Of a stretch of 30,802 bases of DNA, positions 20,163 through 30,095 are shown piece after piece (positions within the stretch are counted from its first letter, which is position 1; each line of letters opens with the position of its first letter). A model generated the notes under the pieces. It was not told the DNA's origin and ran no database searches. It saw nothing but the letters and a program-made list of their open reading frames with translations. The stretch covers positions 1 through 30,802 of the forward strand of contig JAMYHX010000505.1 of NCBI GenBank assembly GCA_025529335.1, written 5' to 3'. This DNA is from Rhizopus sp. PT2906 (Eukaryota > Mucoromycota > Mucoromycetes > Mucorales > Rhizopodaceae). The translations under genes were made by a program, and so were the position numbers.

Positions 20163-21986
20163 TTAAAGCTCTTCATGAACAATTGATTTCTTTGGTTGTT
20201 GCTCTATCTCTTGACAGACAGCAGGAGATGTGACACGATACAAGTACTCGCATTTTTCGGGTTCTGATACCTCCAATATTTCATTTTTAACTCCACAGTC
20301 AATAATGGCCTTTACGCTTCTCTCAGGGCCGTTCCAGCAGCGTGTGCCTTGGGTATGACTATGTCTTTTATATTTATCGTCACCGTCTCCCGTAAATTCA
20401 CTGAATTTTCCCAAATGGACACGGGTATGGTCTTTGTTACTCTTTTGATAGGCATCACCCAAGAAGCAAAGTGAATATGTATATCTATATTCAGTTGAGA
20501 TCATTGTATTATGGACTAAACACCTTACTTACTCTCCTTCATTTTTTTCAATGCAGACATCTTTAAGCTTTAACCATTCTTTTTCTTTACCATAGTCAAA
20601 GTTCAGTTCCTCATTAACTTTGTCGAGATCAGAGCTTAGTTGGTTTACTTCAGATTGCGCATCTTCATATGCTTTACGTGCTTTGTCTATGTCTAAATAA
20701 AGTAAGTCAATATTCGACTGTCATCATCCTCCCTTTTTTTCTTTTTCTTTTGCAAAAAGAATGATGAGCGCACCTCCTTCATTATGGCTGTAACCAGTAT
20801 AATCTTTACTGGCTTCCTTGCGTAGAAGCAATTTATCCAAGACATTTGTTTTTACAATGTCCGGAAGAATAGCTTCCAGCTTTTTTAAAACAGTATCCAC
20901 TGATGAGTTCTTACCTAATCGGCTCAACATTCAATTTGATCCTTCTTCTCTTTTATATGAAATATAAATTACCTTGGCTATCATCACTTTCTTCACTATC
21001 GGATTCAATTTCATTGTCTTCAAACTGACTTTCTTTACTTTCAATCTCTTTGATATCTGCTTCTATTTCCTCTTTTAGTTGGGCATACCGAGTCATAAAC
21101 TCATCATAACCGGATATGGCGCTCTTGACAGCCATGTCGTGGAAATTGTGATTATGGTCTCGTTTCATATCATGCAAAATGGTCCTCAATATCTCCAATT
21201 CGTTCAACAGAGTCGATATATCATGTTTGAGAGTCGTCAATTCTTGAACGCACGAAGGGCATTTCTTCTTTAACTTGCTTCTCTGTTCATTTTCAGACTC
21301 TAGCGCATTTAACTCGCGTTCAAGCTTCATCACAAACGATTTCTTTATAATAAGTTCATCTTCAAGCTTGGACTTTTCTTCATCCCAAAGAGATACTTGC
21401 TTTTCTGCCTCATCTACAAGCCGTTGCTTAGCAGCTAAACCTTGTTGGATCGCCTTTTGTAGCACCTCTTGTTTCTTTCGATAGGCCTCTCCAACTTCTT
21501 TACAACGGTTAGGACAGTCTGCAAGTCCAGTGCTTTCATCAGAGCCATCACAGCATGCTTCATCACATACACCGTCATTAACAGAATATGATTTGATATA
21601 GTCTGGGATATGTCCTTTGTTTTCACAATAGAAATAAGAATTGGGGCAAGCGGATGTGCCTTGATAGAATTGCGCTTTAAAACAAGTCCAGCTCACTTTA
21701 ATAAGTATTTATACCTGGCTCATCAGATCCATCTGGACAATCACAATAGTCGTCATTAATAGCAGAGTACAGAATGACTTTGGAGCCATCTAAGCATTTC
21801 CAAGTGCCATCACTTGATGGCTTGTAAAGAGATTGGTCTGTTATTTTAAAGCGTTGGTCAATGTCATGCTAATGTTGAATAAGCTTTTTTTTTCTTACTT
21901 TCAGGCGCAATTCCTTTAATGCTAGATGCTTTTACAATGGCAATAGCAGCAACAATGCACGGTAATTGTAGTCTAAACAATACCAT
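20163..21986 (-). CDS. Glucosidase II beta subunit (PRKCSH family)
   Basis: Six exons: 21986-21899, 21837-21715, 21659-20973, 20914-20774, 20692-20533, 20484-20163; 506 residues. The beta subunit holds the catalytic alpha subunit in the ER and recognises mannose on N-glycans during trimming in the calnexin cycle. Visible: signal peptide (LQLPCIVAAIAIVKA), the family start GIAPENQSLYK, two LDL-receptor-A-like calcium sites (NDDYCDCPDGSDEPG; NDGVCDEACCDGSDES), a long Lys/Glu coiled coil (~105-330), an MRH domain (YSLCFLGDAYQ, GTRCWNGPERS, CEYLYRVTSPAVC) with the Gln, Arg, Glu and Tyr expected for mannose binding, and a C-terminal HEEL resembling an HDEL retrieval signal. The second exon's acceptor is chosen at AACAG because a nearer AG gives a stop. 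Confidence 0.95.
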
Positions 21987-22269
21987 TAGAATCTTAAAGA
22001 ACTTTAAGAACGCGGTTTGCTTGAATTTTATAAATCTGAGTTCGAATTAGCTACTGTTTGTTCACTTATTCTCCCTCTTTCCAGCACTGCTGGTTGGTTT
22101 TATCCTCTGTGTTCAACAAACCAGAAAGTAAATGATTGCATCATCGTCTATCATTCACTTTATTGATCTTGTTTGGAGAATCTTTAGATTATCATTATAA
22201 GCATGGTATCTGCTATTTTTTATTGATATTAGGGTTTATACAATAGATTACTGACGTCAATTTGGGAAT

Positions 22270-25200
22270 CTACACTGATTCTAAGCTCTTTAATAAATCT
22301 GCAGCGGACACACTGCTAGTCTCACTGCTATCTTGTTCTTCTCTTTGCTTTCTGCTACGTCGTCTAGTAGTACGTACTTCCACATCTCCAGTTCTTAATT
22401 TATCCAGCAAACTGTCCATCATACATCTATCATTTTCTCCTTCGCCGCCTAAAAAGAATTGTTAGATGTATAGTTCGATCCATATTTACAAATCTTACTT
22501 GTATCAATTCCTTCGATCGGGCCTCTCTTTTCTTTAAGAGCTGCCTCTGCCTTTTCTTTCTTTAGTCTCATACGCTCCTTTCTTTCTTCTTCCTCGCGCC
22601 TTTTCTTTTCTTCACGCTCTTGTCTTTGTGCCATCTTTTCTTCTGCAGCAGATGCTTCCTATAATCATACCCTTAGCCTTTTTATGCTGTTGCTCAAATG
22701 TGATTTACCTTCCAAGATGCTACAAACCGAGAGAACGTTGCAAAAAAGTCATCTGGTCTCATCACTTTAGGATTTTCGCCGTAATAAGTCATCACGTCTT
22801 TCCATTTAGCATCCATATTCACATATAGTGCTTCAAGATCTTGGAAGCGAGTCGAAGCATCCTCGTAATGCTTTGTCATGATATCACGGAACTTATCATC
22901 TTCTTCTAGCTCTACATCTTCAGGCTGCCACCTTGTTTTCAATTCGAGATCAAGGTCCTTTAATCCTTTTCTCATTTCTGTATACTGTTGAACCATATCA
23001 TTCAAACTAGCCATGACTATATTATAAAACCATGCTCAGTCTCAAATCTATTCATATTATATCTTCTTACTTCTAGCCGCTTGATCAATAGACTTCAAGT
23101 CTACCAGAAACTCCAATAGATGAGGGAACTGGCGTCTAACCACGCCAGTGACCACATGTAATAAGTTTAACGACGATGTATTTGATGCTTTAGTGTCCAC
23201 CAGCTTGAAGGGAAAAGTTGTATAAAAAGAATCACACTTATGCTGTTTTTAATTACCTTATTGATACTTGAAATACGCATACCAAATGCACCACCTTGAA
23301 GACTTTGTGCATTCATGTAATTACCAATAACAAGGAGAAGCTACATAAAAAGTGCATTAAAACATCAACTTCATCACTCAGATATGTATATACACATACA
23401 CAAAGTAAGCTTTTGAGGCTCTTTGAATTTTTCAAAGCATCAGAAATTTCTATCACGATTGCCATGTTCTTTTTTGAAGGCAAGTTTGAGTCATTAGCGT
23501 TGGTATTGTTTGTATCTACATACCTTCTCCAGTTGATCAAATCTTTCCCAGAATTGAACTCTGAATAGCATAAACTGTATACGTTGTTCATATCTGTACA
23601 TCCTGTGCATCTATATAAGCCGTCAGTATTCGTGCAATAAATTACAAGGGCATTTGATACTACCTCAACTGTAAATTGTTCAGGAGTATCCAACTCTTCA
23701 CATGCTTCAGATGGTCCTTCCAGATATTTCTTCATCACATCCAATTTGTCATCTTTTGTAGGTAGATAACTAATAAGATTACCGAGGAAAGTTTCTGTAC
23801 AGAGATTATCATCTACTCTCATGATACTCTTGCGAACATCAACAAACGTATCAAATGCTTTGCACTTGGGCAAAACAGCCAAGTCTATCTATGGTCAGAT
23901 TCATACACATATTTAACTATCATGCTTACTGATATTTCTGCTCTTCTCCTTGGACAAGAACTTGACAGCGTCCTTCTTTTCTTCCACCTTTGCCTTCATT
24001 CTTTTTTCAAAAAAGTTGTTTGCCTTGGCTGGAAATAGCGCCTCAATTCTTTCAAATACACCGTATTTATCCAAATCATCCTCAATCTGGCTTTCGTCTA
24101 CATCACTCAATGTCCAAACTGTCTTGTCGACGCTACGAGCATCCAACTTTTGCCACTGCAAGTTTTTGAGCTTGATATGTGGATAGTGACGAAGCTCTTT
24201 ACGCGCAGGTCCTTTGGGAACAGCTGGTAGCATAGGTCCCTTTGGCGCACCAGGGGCTTTTTTTTTAAAAAAGAAAAAAAAAGAGTTGAATAGAGGTATA
24301 CTTGTATAAAAATAAGCACTTACGTGGAGGAGGAGGAGGAATACCTGGCCCTCCAGGTGCTTTGATTATAAGTGAGTTAGGATTAATACTATATGGTATT
24401 GTAAAACTTACGTGGAGGAGGAGGAGGGATGCCTGGTCCTCCAGGTGCTTTGGTTATAGGTGAGTTAAGACTGGTATTTCATGATTTTCTAAAACTTACG
24501 TGGAGGAGGAGGGGGTAAACCAGAACCAGGAGCTGTTCATTGAAGAGTAAGTATCAGTGTTTTTGTCAATAGGCCAGCCTGTTACTTACGGGGTGGTGGC
24601 GGTGGCGGTGCAGGAATGCCAGTAGATCCAGGCGCTAAAGCACAGCATTTAATATTTAAAGAATATTGTTTCTTAATAATCAACTTACGTGGTGGTGGGG
24701 ATGGAATACCAGTCGTTCCTGTTGAAAATTGGAGATAATTATCATCAGTTTGTTCTATCAGAGGAGCAATTATGACGTTTACCTGGTGGGGGTGGTGGTG
24801 GTGGCGGGGGAGGAGGAACAGGCGATTCAGTAGACATGGATGCTATGGTTGAAGAAGTTGTTATTATGCCACAAGAAAAGAATGAATAGATGCTATATCT
24901 TACGTGGCATAGGGGGTGGTGGGGGAGGCGGAGGTACTGAATCAACTAAATAAACGTAAGATTTTATGGCTCATCAGAGATCAGTTTTCACTTACTCTCA
25001 GAAGTTGCTTGTGCATCACTAGCAGCTTGTGATTCTGGTGATTCAGCATATGCGGCCTGCGCTTTGCTGTCAGCTATCAGAAACAGTTAACCTCTCGTGT
25101 TTTACAAATCCACAAGTTTGTACTTACATTCATTTTTGTCTGGTGTCTTGTGCTGAGAAGGCATTGGTGAGCTGGGAACATCTGTTCAATCCTTTAGTAT

Positions 25201-27716
25201 TTTAAGAGTTATATGATGATATCCTAATACCTGATGCTGTGCCTTGCTCAGTTACGGTATATTGTTGATCTTTGGTGGGATGTAGAGGAGCTGTACCAGG
25301 TATGACAAATCCTCCTGGCCCAAGAGATGATAGAATGTTGTCCTGGGCATATGGTGAGTATGGCAGCTGTGCGCCTCCTAATGGCATTTGTGGAGATACA
25401 GGATACAGGGGCGTAATTGAGTCACCTTTTCTACCAGCCCATTTCCATTGATCCCCTACGACAATAGGCGCAGTAGTCTGTGATGGTGTGCCAGGTGTCT
25501 GATTTCCGTATTCATAGCTTTCGAGCTGTTCAGTCTTTTCACGAAGTTTTTCTTGAAGCATGGCAATCGTCTTGTTAGACTGCTGTAATAAAGTACGTAT
25601 AGCGGCATTTTCCATTTTATAATTTCTTGTATCGTGAAGCTTAACAGCAGGAGGCTTCTTGGCTTTTAAGTCCTCGATTTGCTGTCGAAGTTCTTTATTT
25701 TCTGCCGTTAATCGTATCGCTGTCTCTTTATCCTCTTCTGCCGATCTTGCTATCTCCTGTAGTCGATCAAGTTCATTAAATTTTCCAATCATATTATTAA
25801 CGGAAATGCCAAACGCCGATGCTCCGAGTTCCTCAACTGTTACAGTATCTCTGCGATCCATAACAATATTTGACACAATTTCGCTAATAGCTTGATGGTA
25901 ATGTGTCCTAAAATCAAGTTAATGCCAAGTCTTGTCTCTTTTTCATGATACTTACTTTCTATCTGCATCACCTTTAATCAAGAGCATGCTTCTAAATGTT
26001 TGAAGTAAATAATGAAGAGCATTTGGAGCATCAGCAATATTATCGAGTATAAGCTCCAGTAACTCATTCGGCTGAGAGACTTCGCTGTACATTGATATTT
26101 CATCACCAAAAGCCTCTTCCAAGTCACCATCTGCTCTTCTACGATACTTTTCTATTTGGTCATATACTGCTGGATCATCAAGTCGCTCCAATTTGCTAAA
26201 AATGCGATCTAAGCCAGAAGCTTTGAACTGGCTGCGAAGATAGACGCGTTCGGTAACCTCGGTTGGTATATACACTAATGAATTGATAAGACCGAGGTTG
26301 GATAACTACATAATACATAATACATAATTTAATAAAACACACAAAAAGACGATAATTTAAACTTACTGCATAATCAACAATATGATTATCTGGAGGCACG
26401 TAGACACCCAACTTTTGATAATCGTCAACTGAGCCACTTCGACTGATTTTACGTTTGCCGTCCAAAGTGTTTTCAAAATCCTTAAGCCAGGAATCAAAAA
26501 TACCAATATCATTCTTGTGCTGACGCAGCAGCTCAAAACCTTGCATAACATGTTTATGACCCAAAGGAACATCACAGTGACATAAAAACAAAAGGATATC
26601 ACTAACAATCTTCCTTGTTTGCCATTGTGGACAGACGATAGAGAATACAAACGAATGAATGTATTCTGGGTTTAAGATGGCATCACGGGCACCCCACTAA
26701 AATCACAGCAAAAAAAAGAAGGGGAATTTTTCAGCTTAACTAGATTACCCTTTTTGTTTACAAACTTACTCTAGCATTCACCAACACTTTGATACATTTT
26801 ACGAGTTCAATCTCTAGTTCCAATATTCGCCCTTTTCTATAATCAAGTTTAAAACACACGAGTCAATATTCTCACTATACATCTTTCTTTTTTTGTTTTA
26901 CCTTTCCGGTTGCTTATTCAGAAAAGATAATCCATTGGAAAGCACACGAAGACCTTTAAGCTCTATAAACTTCAAAACCCAGCTATAAAAATTCACTATG
27001 AGCGATACATGTATCTACTACCAGTACATATAACTCTTACTCTACAGGACGTGTTCTTAAGCTAACTTCCAAATTGTTAGCAAGTGCTGGTGTTACGGCT
27101 CTAAGGTCAGCTTCCATAAACTTTCTGATATAAAACTCGGGAGTGTTTCGATCGGTTAAAGAAATTCCATCCGGTGAAGCTGAGTGAACGTGAGTTGAGG
27201 AAGATATTGAAGGTTGAGGACCTAAATGACTGTATCTATTGGAATGCCGCTCTACCACTCGAGCCGTTGAATCCTTTGTAGCTGACCACATCTCGCCCGC
27301 TAAATCAGACAAGACATGAATAAGTGGTGCTGGCTCATCTTGGCCCTCACTTATATTTGGCCGTCTTCCCGAAACAGTTAATTCTGCTTTACGATCTTGA
27401 ACTATCATGGCCCATTTAGTTTTGACATCCAGTTGTGATTTTAAAGGTTTTCTCTTGTCTTCATCGAGACCTCTACGTGCCTAGAATACATGTTAACACT
27501 TTTTTGTTTTTTCTTCACAAAAAAAGTAATGATTACAAGCATCTGATCAAACATTTCTTCAATTTGATCATCAGAACTTGGCATGTTCTCTTCACCTATT
27601 CCTTCATACGGTCCTTGACTCCGTCTGGATAGTCCATCGATAGAGGACCTTGGGGAAGTTGCAGAAGAATGTCCATAGTTTTTCTTTTTTCTAAAACTTC
27701 CAAAGAAATCAGTCAT
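22270..27716 (-). CDS. Diaphanous-type formin (GBD/FH3-FH1-FH2-DAD)
   Basis: Twenty-five exons from ATG 27716 to TAG 22272-22270, 1368 residues: 27716-27537, 27480-27041, 26982-26902, 26836-26770, 26696-26367, 26305-25956, 25907-25231, 25181-25128, 25073-24996, 24945-24904, 24842-24783, 24718-24689, 24634-24590, 24532-24500, 24447-24412, 24359-24324, 24256-23930, 23884-23664, 23610-23524, 23468-23400, 23340-23257, 23203-23071, 23016-22709, 22658-22499, 22448-22270. Formins nucleate and elongate unbranched actin under Rho control, at hyphal tips and septa. N-terminal GBD/FH3 ends about residue 500, then a coiled coil, FH1 (753-846), FH2 (from LKNLQWQKL; FRVQFWERFDQL; LVIGNYMN), and a DAD (CMMDSLLDKLRTGD with a basic RRRSRKQR) for autoinhibition by the N-terminus. 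FH1 is made of seven micro-exons of 42, 60, 30, 45, 33, 36 and 36 nt, all phase 1. Confidence 0.93.
24318..24493 (-). repeat. 88-bp tandem duplication carrying an FH1 exon plus intron
   Basis: Units 24318-24405 and 24406-24493 have the same 88-bp period and near-identical sequence through exon (CACCTGGAGG...CCTCCTCCACG, read on the minus strand), donor, acceptor and intron; the next unit, starting at 24494, shares the exon end but diverges in the intron. Each unit adds one PPGGPGIPPPPP-type module to the formin FH1. Confidence 0.85.
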
Positions 27717-28245
27717 GGAAAGCGTTTAAGAAAGTCTGTAAAAGTTGTATCCTCTTTCAATACAATAAAAAAGTAAAAAAGAGAGAGAGACTTGATGACT
27801 TCTCTGAGGGTCATCAAGCATGTGACTGTAAGTCTTGTGTTCAACAGTCTATTTTTGGAACTACCTTCTTTCAGGCACAGGTATTTCGAAGTCCTTCTTT
27901 ATCTTTGGTCTTGCTGCTTCTCTAATCTTTTTCTTTATACTTGAACATATAAATAATATTAGAGTATAAGAAAGGGGGATTATTAAAAAGGTATAAGCAA
28001 GAGAAAAGTGCCTTGATTTAATAAACATATAAACATATAAAAGGCAAACATAACTTGAACTGCTTTTATAAATTGAATCATCAATTACGAAGAAAGAAAA
28101 ACAAGCCATAGAGTAATATTTAGTTTTACATAGCCAAAAATCTTTCCTTGCATGTATAAACGCATTTTGATATTCAAGAGTGTATTTTTCTAAGCATTAT
28201 TTTAAGGACGAGAATCAACAAATAATCAATAATAAAAAATGTATA
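27717..28245 (-). promoter_or_regulatory. Upstream region of the formin gene, with an unsupported small frame
   Basis: About 530 bp. Contains a perfect 9-bp inverted repeat (27791-27818) just upstream of the formin start. A minus-strand frame of 82 codons (28109-27861) has a hydrophobic middle (FLIIPLSYTLILFICSS) and a basic end (KKIREAARPKIKKDFEIPV); this may be a small membrane protein, but nothing else supports it. Confidence 0.35.
27791..27818. repeat. Inverted repeat in formin 5' region
   Basis: CTTGATGAC and GTCATCAAG separated by 10 nt, 75 bp before the formin ATG; next to a GA run (27780-27790). If transcribed it would form a 9-bp stem in the 5' UTR. Confidence 0.5.
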
Positions 28246-28370
28246 CATGTTGTTTTAGAAATTATTGGCACACAATATAAGCTCAATTACACCTTTGTTG
28301 ATTATCAATCTTTATTATTTAAAAGACAACATTTAATACATAAAATGAGCTTTATCTTTTTGAGAGATAT
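28246..28370 (+). mobile_element. MITE family A, copy 3 (5' fragment, ~125 bp)
   Basis: After TA at 28244-28245 the sequence has a diverged family A terminus (AGAAATTATTGGCACACAAT) followed by TTATTATTTAAAAGACAACA and CATAAAATGAGCTTTATC, colinear with copy 1 from its right end. Similarity stops around 28370. Same orientation as copy 2. It lies 244 bp beyond the Fanzor stop codon. Confidence 0.65.
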
Positions 28371-28480
28371 ACTGAGAGGGTAAGTGGACTATGAGTCCCA
28401 AATTAAGACACACCAATAGTGTTAGTAAAGAAGAAATTGACATATTCTTGGGTACATACCAGGACAGATTATGGAGAGTG

Positions 28481-28513
<33 letters not shown>
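28481..28513 (+). repeat. 33-nt poly(A) tract
   Basis: Uninterrupted run of A on the plus strand (poly-T on the Fanzor coding strand), followed by a second short A run. It could be a homopolymer expansion or the tail of a retroposed fragment; no convincing flanking duplication was found. Confidence 0.8.
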
Positions 28514-28518
<5 letters not shown>

Positions 28519-28575
28519 TAAAAAAAAAATTAGCTTATTGATCTATGTTCTTTAATAAAACTTACCCAAAAGGTA

Positions 28576-28594
28576 TTATAGCCGACGGCTATAA
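28576..28594. repeat. 19-nt perfect palindrome downstream of the Fanzor stop
   Basis: TTATAGCCGACGGCTATAA, 20 nt past the stop codon on the coding strand. RNA from that strand could form an 8-bp stem with a 3-nt loop. It is the strongest hairpin in the Fanzor 3' region, where the guide (omega) RNA of such elements is usually encoded. Confidence 0.7.
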
Positions 28595-28613
28595 GCTTAT
28601 CTAGATTTTTTTT

Positions 28614-30095
28614 TCAGAAAGTAGCGGCGAGGTGTTCAAATTCTTCAGTTTTGGAGGGACTACATTTTGGATCAAACTGAGGAAATGTAGCCCCGGAAAG
28701 AAGAGTTGCGAGGCCAGATAAGCCTATGGTCATAGTACTTAAACTGTCACGAGCATGGATGGCTTTTCCTGCGAGAACAGAAGGGCAATCCGGATTAACA
28801 CATTGAAATGTGCCGTTCACAACTTTCAGCTTGGTGTTTCCAGTAACTCGCAAAGGACGCTGGAGCTTCTTGAAGCAAAAAAGGCAAGTTTGCGAGGTTT
28901 TATGTTCGTTAGTAATACATACAGAAGTGTACGAACTGTTCTTTCTTGGCTTCCATTGACCTCCATATTTCAAATGCCCTTTGGTTGTGAAACCGACATA
29001 ATAACCTCCATCACCAACAAACATAATATGTTGTGATTTATCAGAGTCTGTAACGTATTGAAGTTCATTGGAGCATAATTTATCAACATATCTTCGCCTT
29101 TGCAGCCCATAGGTACGCTTCTATCTTACTCTTGTTGGTGAGTAGTAGAAATTCCTCAGTTGCTCTCAATGTCTTACGGTTTGTTGATACCACTCTTCAA
29201 GTCTAGCAACGCTTTCGTCTTTTTTGATACTTTTTCTACTAGCTGCATTTTCAATGCTCGATATCCTTTGTGCGTTTGCTTTCTCCGCTCTTTGGAGTTG
29301 TAATCGAAGTTATTGTGCCCCGTTGCCGTAATCTATTTGCTCCGACTTCACTTTAAAGGGCTTTTCAAATTTAAAAAACGACTTCGAAGTGAAACTCGGT
29401 CTATAATAGATTAAGTCAAAAGTATATGAGAATAAGAAATGTATATACTTACTCTTGTTGTATAAATCCAAATGAAATCTGAATCTTGAAAGCGAAAAGG
29501 GGATCGTTTCTGTCATAGTTATGAGACCATTGTCTGTACCAGAGAATTTGGGCTTATCAGAAATTAAAAAATCTCTGTCAACTTTAAGTTCTTCGACCTC
29601 ATCCATGATTTTGTAGTCGTCTTGAGTAATAGTGCGTTTATGCTGGTGTGCAATTTCATCAGGAGTTGCTCGTACAACGCCACTGTACATACTTTATCTC
29701 GCGTCTGACAGTTGCTGTTTAGTTTCTATAATCTTTAGATTAACCTCGTCTCATGCTTTCTTTGTATTGTTTATCATTTGGAAGGTTTCATTATTTTTCA
29801 CTTCTTCTGTGTATATCAGCCTCCTAGACCTACAATCAACCCATTCGTTCTTCAATTTGCGCACATTGTTGTTAATCAAGAGACTTCGTCTTTGAGAGTT
29901 TAGCTGTAGTAATTGTCTCTTAAGTGCATCGATGTTTGCTTGTAAAACAGCAGTGTTACTTGATGGTTTATGTTCAATAAACTCACGCTTTCTTTTAATA
30001 TGCCTTCCTTGAAACGATGTCGAAGAATCTACAGACGTCTGATTTTTCAAATATCCGTTAACTCTGACTGTCTTGAGACCGGGTAATACAAGCAT
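28614..30095 (-). pseudogene. Fanzor (eukaryotic TnpB relative) RNA-guided nuclease, inactivated
   Basis: A single reading frame runs from ATG 30095 to TGA 28616-28614, about 493 codons, with five internal stops and no frameshift: TGA 29753, TAA 29696, TAA 29312, TGA 29168, TAG 29123 (first base, minus strand). In order: a helical Gln/Arg-rich N-terminus, RuvC-I-like FSGTDNGLITM, FKVKSEQIDYGNGAQ, a helical stretch with ARLEEWYQQTVRH and YVDKLCSNELQYV, RuvC-II-like IMFVGDGGYYVGF and GHLKYGG, a zinc ribbon (TCLFC and CVNPDCP), and RuvC-III IHARDSLSTMTIGLSGL. That pattern is specific to Fanzor/OrfB. RuvC-II lacks an obvious Glu, as reported for some Fanzors. A 52-nt intron-like segment (29452-29401, GTAAGT...ATAG) is also open but splicing there would shift frame by one. 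Fanzors cut DNA guided by an RNA from their 3' end; this copy cannot make full-length protein. Confidence 0.85.

Noticed and set aside
28371..28513. Retroposed sequence ending in poly(A)
   Set aside because: No convincing target duplication on the two sides and no recognisable source RNA.
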